From the NCBI RefSeq assembly GCF_030653815.1, contig NZ_JAURYQ010000006.1, positions 1 to 64,000 on the forward strand: 64,000 bases of DNA, in the 5' to 3' direction. The notes under the pieces were generated by a model. The model had not been told where the DNA came from and did not search any database. It saw only the letters and a program-made list of their open reading frames with translations. Source of the DNA: Rhodoferax sp. (GTDB taxonomy: Bacteria > Pseudomonadota > Gammaproteobacteria > Burkholderiales > Burkholderiaceae_C). This document shows, one piece after another, positions 34,949-45,028 of this stretch (positions within the stretch are counted from its first letter, which is position 1; each line of letters opens with the position of its first letter). Position numbers and translations under genes: made by a program.

Positions 34949-35506
34949 ATGAACCAAGCTCCCGCCGAGGCACCTGTTGCCGCGTTGAAATACCTGCAGG
35001 GCTACCCCGCCAGCACACTGGCGCAAGTGGCACAGATGCTGCAGCACGACAAGGTGGCCGACTGGCTGCTGCAGAAATACCCGCAAGCCCACACGGTGCG
35101 CACCGACCGCGCCCTGTTTGACTATGTGCAGGCGCTTAAAACCGATTACCTGCGCGGCGCCGAGCCGGTCAACAAGGTGCTGTTTGACAGCAAACTGCAT
35201 GTGGTGAAAAACGCCCTGGGCACACACACCAGCGTGTCACGCGTGCAGGGCAACAAGCTCAAGGCCAAACGCGAGATCCGTATTGCCACGCTGTTCAAAA
35301 CCGTGCCCGATGAATTTTTGCGCATGATCACCGTGCACGAGCTGGCGCACCTCAAGGAAAAAGCCCACGACAAGGCCTTTTACCAGCTCTGCAAACACAT
35401 GGAACCCGGCTACCACCAGCTTGAATTCGAGGTGCGGGTATATCTGACCCATCTGGAGACCTCGGGTGCCCGGCTTTGGGAAGCCGCTAATTGCGCAGCG
35501 GCTTGA
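34949..35506 (+). CDS. YgjP-like metallopeptidase-domain protein
   Basis: The 185-residue protein carries a zinc-binding HELAHLKEKAHDKAFYQLC motif (residues about 131-149), as in YgjP/DUF45 proteins related to M48 and SprT-type peptidases. No signal peptide, so it is probably cytoplasmic. Its substrate is unknown. Its 3' end overlaps the convergent DUF3820 gene by 20 bases. Confidence 0.8.
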   Translation: MNQAPAEAPVAALKYLQGYPASTLAQVAQMLQHDKVADWLLQKYPQAHTVRTDRALFDYVQALKTDYLRGAEPVNKVLFDSKLHVVKNALGTHTSVSRVQGNKLKAKREIRIATLFKTVPDEFLRMITVHELAHLKEKAHDKAFYQLCKHMEPGYHQLEFEVRVYLTHLETSGARLWEAANCAAA

Positions 35507-35696
35507 GCAAGTCCGACAGCCCGTTGTGATCGATCTCGTGCATCAGCGCCAGCAGGCGGCCGATCTCGCCCTTGGGCACGCCTTCGCGCACAAACCAGCG
35601 CAGGTAGTCGCCGGGCAAATCGGCGATCAGGCGGCCCTTGTACTTGCCAAAGGGCATCTCGCGTGTCACCAGCAACAACAGGTCTTCGGGGTTCAT
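35487..35696 (-). CDS. DUF3820 family small protein
   Basis: The 69-residue protein shows the family core MPFGKYKGRLIADLPGDYL followed by WFVREGVPKGEIGRLL. Members are small, of unknown function, and sometimes labelled putative quorum-regulated virulence factors on thin evidence. It starts one base after the yciH stop, so the two genes are coupled. Confidence 0.8.
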   Translation of the reverse strand: MNPEDLLLLVTREMPFGKYKGRLIADLPGDYLRWFVREGVPKGEIGRLLALMHEIDHNGLSDLLKPLRN

Positions 35697-35697
35697 G

Positions 35698-36060
35698 TCA
35701 GCCCCCGGCGCGTTTGACGCTGTGACCCTGCGCCTTGAGCAGCTCCATGACGCGCTCGACATGGTCGCCCTGCACCTCGATCACGCCGTCTTTCACCGTG
35801 CCGCCCGAGCCACAAGCGGTTTTGAGCTGCTTGCCCAGGGCGATCAAGGCCGCGTCATCCAGGTCCAGGCCTTTCACCAGCGTCACGCCCTTGCCAGCGC
35901 GCCCCTTGGTCTGGCGCGACACCCGCACAATGCCGTCGCCTGCGGGGCGAGTTGCGGCAGAACGGCAGCTGCACTGCGCCTGTGGTTGACGACACTTCGG
36001 GCACATGCGGCCGCTGTCGGTGCTGTAGACCAGGCCGCTGCTGAGGAGTTTGTTTTTCAT
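35698..36060 (-). CDS. yciH: YciH/SUI1 family translation factor
   Basis: The 120-residue protein has an N-terminal zinc-knuckle-like segment (CPKCRQPQAQCSC) and a C-terminal SUI1/eIF1 domain (GVTLVKGLDLDDAALIALGK, then CGSGGTVKDGVIEVQGDHVE). Bacterial YciH affects start-codon fidelity in vitro and under stress. The ATG at 36060 is preferred over an earlier frame start inside the neighbour's promoter. Confidence 0.9.
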   Translation of the reverse strand: MKNKLLSSGLVYSTDSGRMCPKCRQPQAQCSCRSAATRPAGDGIVRVSRQTKGRAGKGVTLVKGLDLDDAALIALGKQLKTACGSGGTVKDGVIEVQGDHVERVMELLKAQGHSVKRAGG

Positions 36061-36172
36061 GCGAATCAGCCGGTATGAATCAAAGGGCTTGACGTTAAAA
36101 CGGCTGATTGTCCCGCACAGGGCCCCAAGATCAGCCAAAATGGCCAACCACGCCATTCAAAGGAAATCGCAC

Positions 36173-36400
36173 ATGTCACGTCCCAGCGTTTGGGCACCCA
36201 AAATAGTCGCCTTGATCAAGGGCGGCAACAGCTCGGCAGCCCTTGCCCAGATCAAGGTGGCCCCCACCGTGAAAGACCTGCAGGACCTGCGCAAGCTGCT
36301 CATGGCGGCCAACCTGATCAAGTCCAACCCCAATGTGGACGCAGCCACCAACGACATGATCGCCGAGTTGTCAGCGCCCCGGTTGCACCGCTCGCCTTGA
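36173..36400 (+). CDS. Small hypothetical protein
   Basis: A 75-residue protein with a good AAAGGAAAT ribosome-binding site before the ATG. It looks helical and basic (SVWAPKIVALIKGGNSSAA, VKDLQDLRKLLMAANLIKS), which suggests a nucleic-acid or protein binder, but I do not recognise a family. It is convergent with nagZ, 2 bases between stops. Confidence 0.6.
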   Translation: MSRPSVWAPKIVALIKGGNSSAALAQIKVAPTVKDLQDLRKLLMAANLIKSNPNVDAATNDMIAELSAPRLHRSP

Positions 36401-36402
36401 AT

Positions 36403-37485
36403 TCACGGCAGCAGGTCGAGCGCCTGCATGTAGGCCGGCTGCACCATCAGCTCGTCCCAGGGCGTGGCGTGACCGACAGGCAACAGCGCCAGACGGCGTT
36501 CTTCGCTGGCGTCGCTGGGTTGCCACAGGCCCTTGAGCTGTGCTTCAGTCAGGCCGTTGATCAGGGCATCCAGCTCGGCGCCCTCGCCCGCTGACTGGTT
36601 GCACAGCAGCACCATGTCACAGCCGGCATTCAGCGCTGCCACCGCCGCCTGGGTCGGGCTGACCGACTGGCCGTCCAGCACGCGGGCCCCGGCCATCGAC
36701 AGGTCGTCGCTGAACACCGCACCGTTGAAGCGAAGCTGGCCGCGCAGGATGTCACCCAGCCACTTGCTCGAGAAACCAGCCGGCCGGGCATCGACCTTGG
36801 GGTAGATCACATGGGCTGGCATGACGCTGGTGAGCGCCGTGCCGAGCCAGTCATAGGGCTGGACATCGTCGGCCAGAAAGGCCTTGAGGCTGCGCTTGTC
36901 GACCGGAATGTCGGTGTGCGAGTCGGCCTTGACAAAGCCGTGGCCGGGAAAATGCTTGCCACAGTTGGCCATGCCGCTTTGCAGCAAGCCGTGCATCAGG
37001 CTTTTGGCCAGCAGACTCACCACGCGCGGATCACGCGCAAAAGCCCGGTTGCCAATGACACTGCTCTCGCCGTAATCCAGGTCCAGCACCGGGGTAAAGC
37101 TCAGATCCACGCCGCAAGCGCGCAGCTCGGCGCCCAGCACATAACCACAGGCGGTGGCGGCGCGGGTGGCACGCATGGCACCGCTGCCCTCGCCCGCCTT
37201 GCCGTCCTGCAACCAAAGCTCGCCCAGGGCGCGCATGGGCGGCAAATGGGTGAAGCCATCGGTCTTGAAACGCTGCACATGTCCACCCTCGTGGTCGACA
37301 CAAATCAGCAAGTCCTTGCGCACCTTCTTGATGCTATGGCACAGGGCCATGAGTTGCTCACGGCTTTGCCAGTTGCGGGCAAACAAAATCATGCCGCCGA
37401 CCAGCGGGTGTTTCAGGCGTTGCTTGTCCTGTTTGCTCAAGCTCAAACCAGCAATGTCGATGATCAGGGGAGCGTGCAGAGTCAT
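36403..37485 (-). CDS. nagZ: Beta-N-acetylhexosaminidase NagZ
   Basis: The 360-residue GH3 enzyme removes GlcNAc from anhydromuropeptides in cytoplasmic peptidoglycan recycling. The catalytic loop KHFPGHGFVKADSHTDIP carries the Asp-His dyad typical of NagZ, and SDDLSMAGA contains the nucleophile aspartate. Its products also influence AmpC induction where ampR is present. It ends a minus-strand run after acpS. Confidence 0.95.
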   Translation of the reverse strand: MTLHAPLIIDIAGLSLSKQDKQRLKHPLVGGMILFARNWQSREQLMALCHSIKKVRKDLLICVDHEGGHVQRFKTDGFTHLPPMRALGELWLQDGKAGEGSGAMRATRAATACGYVLGAELRACGVDLSFTPVLDLDYGESSVIGNRAFARDPRVVSLLAKSLMHGLLQSGMANCGKHFPGHGFVKADSHTDIPVDKRSLKAFLADDVQPYDWLGTALTSVMPAHVIYPKVDARPAGFSSKWLGDILRGQLRFNGAVFSDDLSMAGARVLDGQSVSPTQAAVAALNAGCDMVLLCNQSAGEGAELDALINGLTEAQLKGLWQPSDASEERRLALLPVGHATPWDELMVQPAYMQALDLLP

Positions 37486-37539
37486 GGTGTTTTCCCGGGT
37501 AAATGGCGTGATGTGGTGTGCTGACTGACTGACTAACGA

Positions 37540-37947
37540 TTAAAGACCATTTTTACCGATGAGTTCCACCACACAAAAGCTCGCGGCGTAGTCGGTCTCG
37601 TCGGTCACGCTGATGTGGGCGCTCAAGGATTTGGCCTCGAACCAGGTTTTAAGTTCGCCGTGCAACACGATGGTCGGCTGGCCGCTGGGCAGTTTGCCGA
37701 CCTCGCACAGGCGCCAGGTCATGGGCATGCGCAGCCCCAAGCCAATGGCCTTGCTGAAGGCTTCCTTGGCGCTGAAACGGGTGGCCAAATAACGCACGCC
37801 GCGCTCGGGCCAGCGCTCGCTGCGTTCGCGCCACGTGGCCAGTTCGGCCTCGCTGAGGATTTTTTGCGCAAAACGCTCACCGTGGCGCGCCAGGCTGGCC
37901 TGGATGCGACGCACGTCGCAGATGTCGGTGCCAATGCCGTAGATCAT
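37540..37947 (-). CDS. acpS: Holo-[acyl-carrier-protein] synthase
   Basis: The 135-residue enzyme attaches phosphopantetheine to ACP. The Mg-binding motif [12 protein letters not shown] is at the N-terminus and [15 protein letters not shown] in the middle. It overlaps pdxJ by 4 bases; the recO-pdxJ-acpS order is typical. Its substrate AcpP is encoded at 54.2 kb in this window. Confidence 0.95.
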   Translation of the reverse strand: MIYGIGTDICDVRRIQASLARHGERFAQKILSEAELATWRERSERWPERGVRYLATRFSAKEAFSKAIGLGLRMPMTWRLCEVGKLPSGQPTIVLHGELKTWFEAKSLSAHISVTDETDYAASFCVVELIGKNGL

Positions 37948-38702
37948 GCGGCGTCACGAATGCAGCGCAGGTAGTCCTGGATGGTGGCGCTGTAGCCCAG
38001 CTCCAGCGCATCGGCGATCAGCGCGTGACCAATGGACACCTCGCTCACCCCAGGCACCCGGGCGATGAAGGCGGTCAGGTTGTCACGGTTGAGGTCATGG
38101 CCGGCGTTCACTTCCAGGCCCGCGTCCAGCGCCGCCTGGGCGGCCTGGGAAAAACGCGCCAGTTGCGCCGCCTGACCGGGCGTGCCCCAGGCGGCGGCAT
38201 AGGGTTCGGTATACAACTCGACGCGGTCCGCACCGACGGCTTTGGCCGCGGCCATGGCGCCCGGGTCGGCATCCATGAACAGGCTCACGCGCAGGCCCCA
38301 GGCGTGGGCCTGGTCGATCAGGGGCTTCAGCACTGGCGCATCGGCCGGGAAAATCCAGCCATGGTCGCTGGTGAACTGGCCCTCGGTGTCGGGCACAAAC
38401 GTCACCTGGTGCACCGGCAGTTGCTGCGCCACCAGCGCACCCACCACGTCCATCAGGTTGTGCAGGGGATTGCCTTCGATGTTGAATTCACGGTCCGGCC
38501 AGTCCTTGAGCAGCCTGGCCAACTCGGGCACATCGCTGGCCCGAATGTGGCGCTCATCGGGACGCGGGTGCACGGTGATGCCGTTGGCACCGGCTTGCAG
38601 GCACAGCGTGGCCGCGCGCGTGACGCTCGGAATCCCCAGGTGCCGGGTGTTGCGCACCAGCGCGACCTTGTTGAGGTTGACGGACAAAGAAGTAGTTTTC
38701 AT
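37944..38702 (-). CDS. pdxJ: Pyridoxine 5'-phosphate synthase
   Basis: The 252-residue TIM-barrel enzyme makes pyridoxine phosphate, the last ring-closing step of the DXP-dependent B6 pathway. [26 protein letters not shown] and the GHDLNRDNL segment are characteristic. The ATG at 38702 overlaps the recO stop by 4 bases. Confidence 0.95.
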   Translation of the reverse strand: MKTTSLSVNLNKVALVRNTRHLGIPSVTRAATLCLQAGANGITVHPRPDERHIRASDVPELARLLKDWPDREFNIEGNPLHNLMDVVGALVAQQLPVHQVTFVPDTEGQFTSDHGWIFPADAPVLKPLIDQAHAWGLRVSLFMDADPGAMAAAKAVGADRVELYTEPYAAAWGTPGQAAQLARFSQAAQAALDAGLEVNAGHDLNRDNLTAFIARVPGVSEVSIGHALIADALELGYSATIQDYLRCIRDAA

Positions 38703-39448
38703 AAGCTTTGCAGATCGATCATCATTTGCCGGGTGCGAAGACTGGGCACCCCGCAATGGTAATTGAGCAGGGTGCGCAATTGCGGCTTGAGCGCGCTGGC
38801 CACCTCGGCGCAGGCACGCAACAGGGTGGTTAGCGGCACGCGCTCACCCAGAGCCTGTTGCAGCGCTGTCCACTGCCCACCGCTCAGGCTGGTGCGGTCG
38901 TTGCTGTTGGCCTGGCGCAAACCGCCTTCAGGCACCAGGCTGTAGCGCGCCTCGGGGTGCAGCGCCAGCAGCGTCATGGTCTGGGCATCGAGCAAGGGCA
39001 GCAGGCCAATTTCACGCAGCAGCAAGAGCTCAAAGGCCCGCAGGGCGGCTTCGAGCACCTCGCCGTGCTCGCTGGCAATGATCTGCACCACGCCAGCATA
39101 AACATCAAACAACACCGGGTGCGGGTCTTCACGTGCCAGCAGCAGCAGCAACAACTCATTGAGGTAATAGCCCGACATCAGCGCGTCACCGGTGGGCATG
39201 ACGTGGCCGCCCTGCCATTCGGCGGCTTTGAGGGTCTTGATTTCGGCCTCGCCACCAAAAGCCAGATGCAGCGGCTGCAATGGCAGCAAAATGGGCCGAA
39301 AACTGGAACTGGGCCGCTTGACACCCTTGGCCACCAGCGCCATACGGCCGTGGTGGCGCGTGAAAACCTCCAGAATCAGGCTGGTCTCGCTCCAGTCGTA
39401 GCGGTGCAGCACATAGGCGGGTTCGTCAGAAATGCGTTTGGTGGCCAT
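38699..39448 (-). CDS. recO: DNA repair protein RecO
   Basis: The 249-residue RecFOR mediator helps load RecA on SSB-coated DNA. The N-terminal OB-fold reads [20 protein letters not shown], followed by GVKRPSS. A zinc-binding cysteine cluster is not obvious, as in many proteobacterial RecO proteins. It heads the recO-pdxJ-acpS block. Confidence 0.92.
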   Translation of the reverse strand: MATKRISDEPAYVLHRYDWSETSLILEVFTRHHGRMALVAKGVKRPSSSFRPILLPLQPLHLAFGGEAEIKTLKAAEWQGGHVMPTGDALMSGYYLNELLLLLLAREDPHPVLFDVYAGVVQIIASEHGEVLEAALRAFELLLLREIGLLPLLDAQTMTLLALHPEARYSLVPEGGLRQANSNDRTSLSGGQWTALQQALGERVPLTTLLRACAEVASALKPQLRTLLNYHCGVPSLRTRQMMIDLQSL

Positions 39449-39475
39449 GGGTCATGTCAAGTCTTTGCGCGCGGG

Positions 39476-39721
39476 TCAATCCAGCCAGCGCACCAGGTAA
39501 TAGAGTCGCAAACCTTCGGAGGAGCGCGACGGCCCCATCACCTCCACCGCATGCTGGTTGAGTTCGGGCCTGGCTTGGGCGCGGGCAGCGGACTCATCAT
39601 CGAGCACTTCCACACAACTTTCTGGGAAGCGTTTGCGTGCGCCGCGCGTGACATGCGCGATGGCAAAACACGCCTGCATCATGTGAGGCACATCGGGGTC
39701 AAGGCTGATACCGGTGTTCAT
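39476..39721 (-). CDS. Small conserved-looking hypothetical protein
   Basis: An 81-residue protein with start HVTRGARKRFPESCVEVLDD in its core and a C-terminal RLYYLVRWLD. I recognise no family. Its start overlaps the dsrS stop by 4 bases, which supports translation. It lies 27 bases before recO. Confidence 0.55.
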   Translation of the reverse strand: MNTGISLDPDVPHMMQACFAIAHVTRGARKRFPESCVEVLDDESAARAQARPELNQHAVEVMGPSRSSEGLRLYYLVRWLD

Positions 39722-40752
39722 CTCTGTCCCCTGAGTTGTTGAAGCTTGATCAAAATGTGCCCAAACAGCGGCGCCAGATGCCTGCGCATCAGTGGCCCCA
39801 CCGCGGTGGTTTTGTTCAGGATGGGCCGGGCATCAAGATGGCTCAGGCGCCCCAAGGCCACCATGGCCCGCGCCTCACGCTGCAGATCGTCGGGCCAGTC
39901 TACCCGAATGGTGCGCTCCTCTGCCCCAGAAAAATACCGCCCCAGAATATCCAGCAAAAGGTAGACCGCCTCGGGGGCCGGTGGTTTTTCAAGCAGCATC
40001 GCGCAGGCACGCAGAAAGCTCTGGCCACTGGGGCTGTAACAACGCACAAAGTTCTGGCCCCAAGCGTCACCCGAGGCGGCGCTCTGCGCCAGGTGGGGCG
40101 GCACCAGGCGCTCAGGGTCCGGCGGCAAGTCATCGGGGCAAAGCTCCAGAAAACCCACGAAATAATGCGGCCGGTGTTTCGCCTTGGCCCACAACTGGGC
40201 ACTCTTCATTGGATCCAGCAAGCCGGCCCCCAGCACCGCACGCACCGAGTTCATGGCCTGGATCGGGTCTTCTTCAAACGGCAGGTGCTCAATCAGGAAG
40301 TCGGCCAACACCTGGCCCATGGTGCCGGCTCGCACCGAGGCGTGGTTCAGCAGGTAACGCGCCACATCCATGCCGGGCAGCGCCCACCAGGCCCGCCGCG
40401 CCAGCTCATGCGTCAGGGTGGACGCCTGCGCCATGGCCTTGACCGCCTCGGGCTCACCCAAGAGCAGCAAAGCCTGCAAATTTTTGGCGCTGGACTGACC
40501 CATACTGGTCCAGCGCATCAAATGCACCGGGTAGCCGCCAGGCGAGCCCATGGCATGACCGCCGAGCAACTCACGCACACGCTGCACGTACAGGTCGGGG
40601 CGGCAATTGCGGTGCAGCACCACCCGGGCCTCGCCCAGAGAGGTCAGCGCGTGCAGCGTCATGGTGCTCTCGTCGATGCGCACCGCGTGCACCTCACCAG
40701 CCAGCAACACGTTCAGGCGCAGCTCATCTTCGGGGGAGAGTTCGGTTGACAT
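39718..40752 (-). CDS. dsrS: DsrS-like protein (sulfur oxidation-associated)
   Basis: The 344-residue soluble protein resembles DsrS, encoded at the end of the reverse-dsr operon of purple sulfur bacteria; its function there is unclear. Family-like pieces are ELSPEDELRLNVLLAGEVHA, HAMGSPGGYPVHLMRWTSMG, and NLQALLLLGEPEAVKAM. No other dsr gene is in the window. It follows the MoxR/VWA pair by 23 bases, so the three form a likely operon. The ATG at 40752 removes a non-family N-terminal extension. Confidence 0.7.
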   Translation of the reverse strand: MSTELSPEDELRLNVLLAGEVHAVRIDESTMTLHALTSLGEARVVLHRNCRPDLYVQRVRELLGGHAMGSPGGYPVHLMRWTSMGQSSAKNLQALLLLGEPEAVKAMAQASTLTHELARRAWWALPGMDVARYLLNHASVRAGTMGQVLADFLIEHLPFEEDPIQAMNSVRAVLGAGLLDPMKSAQLWAKAKHRPHYFVGFLELCPDDLPPDPERLVPPHLAQSAASGDAWGQNFVRCYSPSGQSFLRACAMLLEKPPAPEAVYLLLDILGRYFSGAEERTIRVDWPDDLQREARAMVALGRLSHLDARPILNKTTAVGPLMRRHLAPLFGHILIKLQQLRGQR

Positions 40753-40775
40753 GGCGCGATGATCTGGAAATGAAA

Positions 40776-42167
40776 TCAATTCAACTGTATGCGCAGGCCC
40801 CAGGGCACGCTGGCACCGCCCTTGACCAGCCACAACATCGGGTAATCGGGCGGCACCCGGGGCATGTCGCCTTGCGCATCGGTGAAATACACCAGGGCGT
40901 CGGGGCGCGCGCCCGCGCGCTCGATCCAGTCGAACACCGGCGCAAAGGCGGTGCCCCCGCCGCCCTCGAACTTGCGCGGAAGGCACAACGCTTCCCAGGG
41001 TTCTGTCACCCAGGGTGCGTCTGCCGCCAGCGCCGCATCACAGGCGAACAGCGTCAGGCGCACGGGCAGCGTGCCCTTGATGGCATTGAGTTCGCCCACA
41101 AATTGGGCCAGGTCGGCATCGTCGATGGAGCCCGAGGTATCCAGTGCCACAAAAATGTCGCCAGCGTGGCTGTGCAAGCTGGGAAAAATGGCACCCCCAC
41201 CCGTTTCACCGGTGCGCCGGGACGGGCGCAGCCAGGTGTAGTCGTCACGCGCGGCTTGCGACAAATAGTGCGCCAGTGCGGCGCGCCATGACACCTGGGG
41301 CGCCAGCGCCTCCTCAGTGAACCGCGCCAGAAGGCCCGAGAGTTTGCCGGCTTCGCGGGCGCGCTGGGCTGCGGCGGCGAGGTGGCGCTGCCACTGTTGC
41401 TGCAGGGTTTCTTTTTGCTGCGCGGTCAAGGGTGGCGGCGGGCTGTCTTGTGTTGCTGTGTCACTTGGCGCATCAGCCGCACCCACCATCTCAGGTTTGG
41501 TACCGCCTGCGTCGCGGTCAGTGTCCTGCGCCGCGCTGGCGCCCTGGTTGCCGTCTTTGGGCGCGGTGTCATCACCGCCACCCTGGCCCTGGGCATCGCT
41601 GTCGCCGCTGCCACCCTGCCCGCCTTCATCTCCGTCCCACAGATGCTCGTCCAGGGTGTCGTTGTCGAGGTCGTCGTCCAGGCAAGGGTAAATTTCTTCG
41701 GCTGCCATGCCACGGTACAGGTCGAGCACTTGCGCACCCAGCGGGGCTTGCAGGCCCTCGTCGATCAGCAGCGGGTTGATGGCAAAGTCACAGGCCAGGT
41801 CCCACCTGCGCTGCACCCGGCTACCGCGCCGGGCGAAATGACCCAGCGCGCAATGCAGCGCCTCGTGGGCCAGGGCGAACTGCGCTTGTGCCGTGCTCAG
41901 CCCATCAATCCACCGGGGGTTGTAGTACAGCTTGCGGGCATCGGTACCGGCGCTGCGGCACCAGGCACCGGCTTCCACCAGGGGCAGGCGCAACACCAGC
42001 GCGCCGATAAAGGGTTTATCAAGAATCAGCCGGGTGCGCGCAGCAGCCAGCTTGGCCGCCGCAGCCTGCCGCATCGCAGCAGTCAGCGGGCGTTCGGGCT
42101 CGGCTGGCGCACCGGCCACAAAACCCAGGCCGTGATTACTCGTAGAGGATGACGTCGGCAACGGCAT
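40776..42167 (-). CDS. VWA-like protein with metallopeptidase-like domain (DUF2201)
   Basis: The 463-residue protein has an N-terminal domain with an HExxH-type motif (HEALHCALGHFARRG, about residues 94-108). A long acidic Asp/Gly/Gln-rich linker lies in the middle (about 160-260). A C-terminal VWA-like domain has the MIDAS-type motif FVALDTSGSIDDADLAQF. Such proteins pair with MoxR ATPases in metal-cofactor or complex maturation. The assumed ATG at 42167 overlaps the moxR end by 32 bases and lacks a strong ribosome-binding site; a later start is possible. Confidence 0.8.
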   Translation of the reverse strand: MPLPTSSSTSNHGLGFVAGAPAEPERPLTAAMRQAAAAKLAAARTRLILDKPFIGALVLRLPLVEAGAWCRSAGTDARKLYYNPRWIDGLSTAQAQFALAHEALHCALGHFARRGSRVQRRWDLACDFAINPLLIDEGLQAPLGAQVLDLYRGMAAEEIYPCLDDDLDNDTLDEHLWDGDEGGQGGSGDSDAQGQGGGDDTAPKDGNQGASAAQDTDRDAGGTKPEMVGAADAPSDTATQDSPPPPLTAQQKETLQQQWQRHLAAAAQRAREAGKLSGLLARFTEEALAPQVSWRAALAHYLSQAARDDYTWLRPSRRTGETGGGAIFPSLHSHAGDIFVALDTSGSIDDADLAQFVGELNAIKGTLPVRLTLFACDAALAADAPWVTEPWEALCLPRKFEGGGGTAFAPVFDWIERAGARPDALVYFTDAQGDMPRVPPDYPMLWLVKGGASVPWGLRIQLN

Positions 42168-43188
42168 GGGCCCAACCGGAAAATTGCGGCACGGCAAACA
42201 GGGCGGAGCCAATGCCGCGGTGCATGTCAGACACCAGCATGACACCCATTTCCTTGAGCGGCAGGCGCCGCGCGTAGTCAAGGATGTGGCCCCACACCTG
42301 ACGCGCTTCAGGCTTGCCCTTGACCCGCAGGGCGCGCCCGGCCAGCGCGGCGGCCACGGCGTATTGCAGGTCGATTTCAGTCGGCACATCGGCCTCGCGT
42401 CCCTCGGTGATGGCATCGAGATCAGGCAATCGGTCCAGGCTGTCGATGAAGGCGGCACATTCCACACCCGCCGCCTGGCCGACACAGGCGCTCAGGGCGC
42501 CGACCAGCAACTGCGGGCTGTCACCAAACTTTTGCAGGGCACGGTGGGCGAATTCCCACGAGCGCGGGCTCGGGAACGCCATCTCCCCGGCCAGGGAGCG
42601 TGCCGCATCAAAGGCAAACAGCAGCTCGGGCTTGAAGCGCAAAAACGCAATCAAACGCTCGTCAATACCCTGGACATAAGCCCAGGCGGCCCAGTCGTCG
42701 AGGTTGACGGTGACTTCAAAATGCGAAAAGCGGTTGGCCAGCGGTGCCGGCATGGCGTAGGTCACGCCACGGTCGCCCTGGCGGTTGCCTGCGGCAAAAA
42801 TGACCCAGCCGTCGGGCACGCGGTAGTCACCCAAACGACGGTCCAGAATCAATTGATAGGCGGCGGCCGACACCGCCGGTGGTGCCGAGGTGATCTCGTC
42901 AAGAAACAGCACACCACGCTGGCCGTGGCGCTGCGCATCAGGCAACAGGGCTGGCACCGCCCATTGCACCAGGTCACCGACCCGAAACGGGATGCCGCGC
43001 AGGTCAGAAGGCTCCATCTGCGACAGGCGGATATCAATCACCGGCGCCTGGTGGCGCTCACCCACCTGGGCGACGATTTGCGATTTGCCCACACCGGGCG
43101 GCCCCCACAGCATCACCGGGGTATGGTGCCCCTGGGCGGTGCTGAGAAATTCGCGTTCAAGAACCAAAGTAAGCTGGGCGGGGCGCAT
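42136..43188 (-). CDS. MoxR-family AAA+ ATPase
   Basis: The 350-residue ATPase has Walker A GPPGVGKSQ near residue 29, Walker B GVLFLDEITS, and sensor 1 IFAAGNRQGD. MoxR proteins act as chaperones for metal insertion or assembly of protein complexes, usually with a VWA partner, which is encoded next. It is the first gene of the moxR-VWA-dsrS set; its client is unknown. Confidence 0.88.
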   Translation of the reverse strand: MRPAQLTLVLEREFLSTAQGHHTPVMLWGPPGVGKSQIVAQVGERHQAPVIDIRLSQMEPSDLRGIPFRVGDLVQWAVPALLPDAQRHGQRGVLFLDEITSAPPAVSAAAYQLILDRRLGDYRVPDGWVIFAAGNRQGDRGVTYAMPAPLANRFSHFEVTVNLDDWAAWAYVQGIDERLIAFLRFKPELLFAFDAARSLAGEMAFPSPRSWEFAHRALQKFGDSPQLLVGALSACVGQAAGVECAAFIDSLDRLPDLDAITEGREADVPTEIDLQYAVAAALAGRALRVKGKPEARQVWGHILDYARRLPLKEMGVMLVSDMHRGIGSALFAVPQFSGWAHAVADVILYE

Positions 43189-43297
43189 TGGCAGGCGGTG
43201 AAGTTATATCGGCGGTTTGGAATAGGCCGAAATATAACCCGAGATGGAATTATTGAAACGGCGCCCGGACTGGCGCCAGCCCCCACGCGCTGCTGAC

Positions 43298-44329
43298 TTA
43301 CTCGTAGCCAAACGAGCGCACACGCGCTTCGTCGTCGGCCCAGCCCGAGCGCACCTTGACCCACATCTCGATGAAGACCTTGCAATCGAACAGCTTTTCA
43401 AGCTCGACACGGGTCTCCATGCCGATGCGCTTGATGCGTTCGCCCTTGTCGCCGATCACCATGGCCTTGTGGCCGTCGCGCTCGACCACGATGGTGGCGG
43501 CAATGCGCAGCAGGCGTTTCTGGCCCTTCTTCTGCGGTGGCTCTTCCTCAAACTTGTCAATGATGACGGTCGAGGTGTAGGGCAGCTCGTCGCCGGTCAG
43601 ACGAAACAGCTTTTCGCGCACCATCTCGGCCGCCATGAAGCGTTCACTGCGATCGGTAAGCTCGTCGGCGGCGTACCACCAAGCCTGCTCAGGCAGGAAT
43701 TTTTCGCAAATCCCCAACAAGCGCTCGACATCCTTGGCGCTCTTGGCCGACATCGGCACAAACTCGGCAAAGGCGTGACGCTCCTGCATGGTCTGCAGCC
43801 AGGGCGCGATGTCACCGCGTCGATGCACGTTGTCAAGCTTGTTGGCAATCAAGAGCGTCGGGATTTTTTTGTCCAGCAGCGCCAGCACACGGGCATCGGC
43901 CGGGGTGAAGCTGCCGGCTTCCACCACAAACAAAATCAGGTCCACATCGGCCACCGCGCCCACCACGGTCTTGTTGAGCGACTTGTTCAGCGCGTTGCCG
44001 TGCAGGGTCTGGAAACCGGGTGTGTCGACAAAGACAAACTGGGTCGCGCCCTGGGTGTGCATGCCGGTGATGCGGTGACGCGTGGTTTGCGCCTTGCGCG
44101 AGGTGATGCTGATCTTTTGCCCCACCAGCGCATTGAGCAGGGTGGATTTGCCCACATTGGGCTTGCCCACGATGGCAATCAGGCCGCACCGCTGGCCCGC
44201 CACGGGCGCCTCGGTAGCACCGGCGGGGCGCATGTCGCGACGCATGCCGGCCAACAAGTCTTCCAGGTTGTCCTGCACCTCAGGCACGGGGGTGTCGGCA
44301 TCGGAAGTTGGTTTTTTAGGGGTTGTCAT
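43298..44329 (-). CDS. era: GTPase Era
   Basis: The 343-residue GTPase binds the 3' end of 16S rRNA during 30S maturation. G1 is [17 protein letters not shown]3 is DTPGFQ, G4 is ANKLD, and a C-terminal KH domain ends with [19 protein letters not shown]. The N-terminus carries an extra acidic stretch of about 45 residues. It overlaps rnc by 4 bases. Confidence 0.95.
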   Translation of the reverse strand: MTTPKKPTSDADTPVPEVQDNLEDLLAGMRRDMRPAGATEAPVAGQRCGLIAIVGKPNVGKSTLLNALVGQKISITSRKAQTTRHRITGMHTQGATQFVFVDTPGFQTLHGNALNKSLNKTVVGAVADVDLILFVVEAGSFTPADARVLALLDKKIPTLLIANKLDNVHRRGDIAPWLQTMQERHAFAEFVPMSAKSAKDVERLLGICEKFLPEQAWWYAADELTDRSERFMAAEMVREKLFRLTGDELPYTSTVIIDKFEEEPPQKKGQKRLLRIAATIVVERDGHKAMVIGDKGERIKRIGMETRVELEKLFDCKVFIEMWVKVRSGWADDEARVRSFGYE

Positions 44330-45012
44330 GGGTTCACCGTTGCTTTCAAAATTTCCAGCATCGCCGTCGCGGCGGCCTGCTCGGCTGCACGACGCGAGCC
44401 GCCAATACCGCGCTCAGCGCGGTTGAGTTCGGGAATTTCACATTCCACATCGAAGCTTTGCTTGTGCGCCGCGCCCAGCGTGGCCACCACCCGGTAACTG
44501 GGCAGCTTCATGCGACGTCCCTGCAGCCACTCCTGCAGCTCGGTTTTGGGGTCCTTGCCAATGGCGTCCATCTCCGGGTTGATTTGCACCGCCTGGTAGA
44601 GCCGCTGCACCAGCGCTTGGGCGGCAGAAAAACCGGCATCCAGGTAGACCGCGCCAATAAGCGCCTCCAGCGCGTCAGCCAGAATGGAGGGCCGCTTCTG
44701 GCCGCCCGAACGCATCTCGCCCTCGCCCAGCAGCATCACATCCGGCAAGCCCAGCGACAGTGCCAACTGGTGCAAGGTGTCCTGTTTGACCAGGTTGGCC
44801 CGCACCCTGGACAAATCACCTTCGGGCAGTTTCTGCAAGCGCTGGTACAGCATGTCGGCTACCACCACGCCCAAGACCGAGTCACCCAAAAACTCCAGGC
44901 GCTCATTGTGATCCGATGAAAAACTGCGGTGCGTGACCGCCCGCTTCAGCAGGCTGGTGTCCGCAAAGGGGTGCTGCAAACGCTGTTGCAGCGCGACTAA
45001 GTCTGCATTCAA
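44326..45012 (-). CDS. rnc: Ribonuclease III
   Basis: The 228-residue enzyme cuts double-stranded RNA in rRNA and mRNA processing. The signature [20 protein letters not shown] holds the catalytic acidic residues, and a C-terminal double-stranded RNA-binding domain ends in [10 protein letters not shown]. Order lepB-DUF4845-rnc-era is usual for betaproteobacteria. Confidence 0.95.
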   Translation of the reverse strand: MNADLVALQQRLQHPFADTSLLKRAVTHRSFSSDHNERLEFLGDSVLGVVVADMLYQRLQKLPEGDLSRVRANLVKQDTLHQLALSLGLPDVMLLGEGEMRSGGQKRPSILADALEALIGAVYLDAGFSAAQALVQRLYQAVQINPEMDAIGKDPKTELQEWLQGRRMKLPSYRVVATLGAAHKQSFDVECEIPELNRAERGIGGSRRAAEQAAATAMLEILKATVNP

Positions 45013-45028
45013 ACCGTCACCTGTGGCT

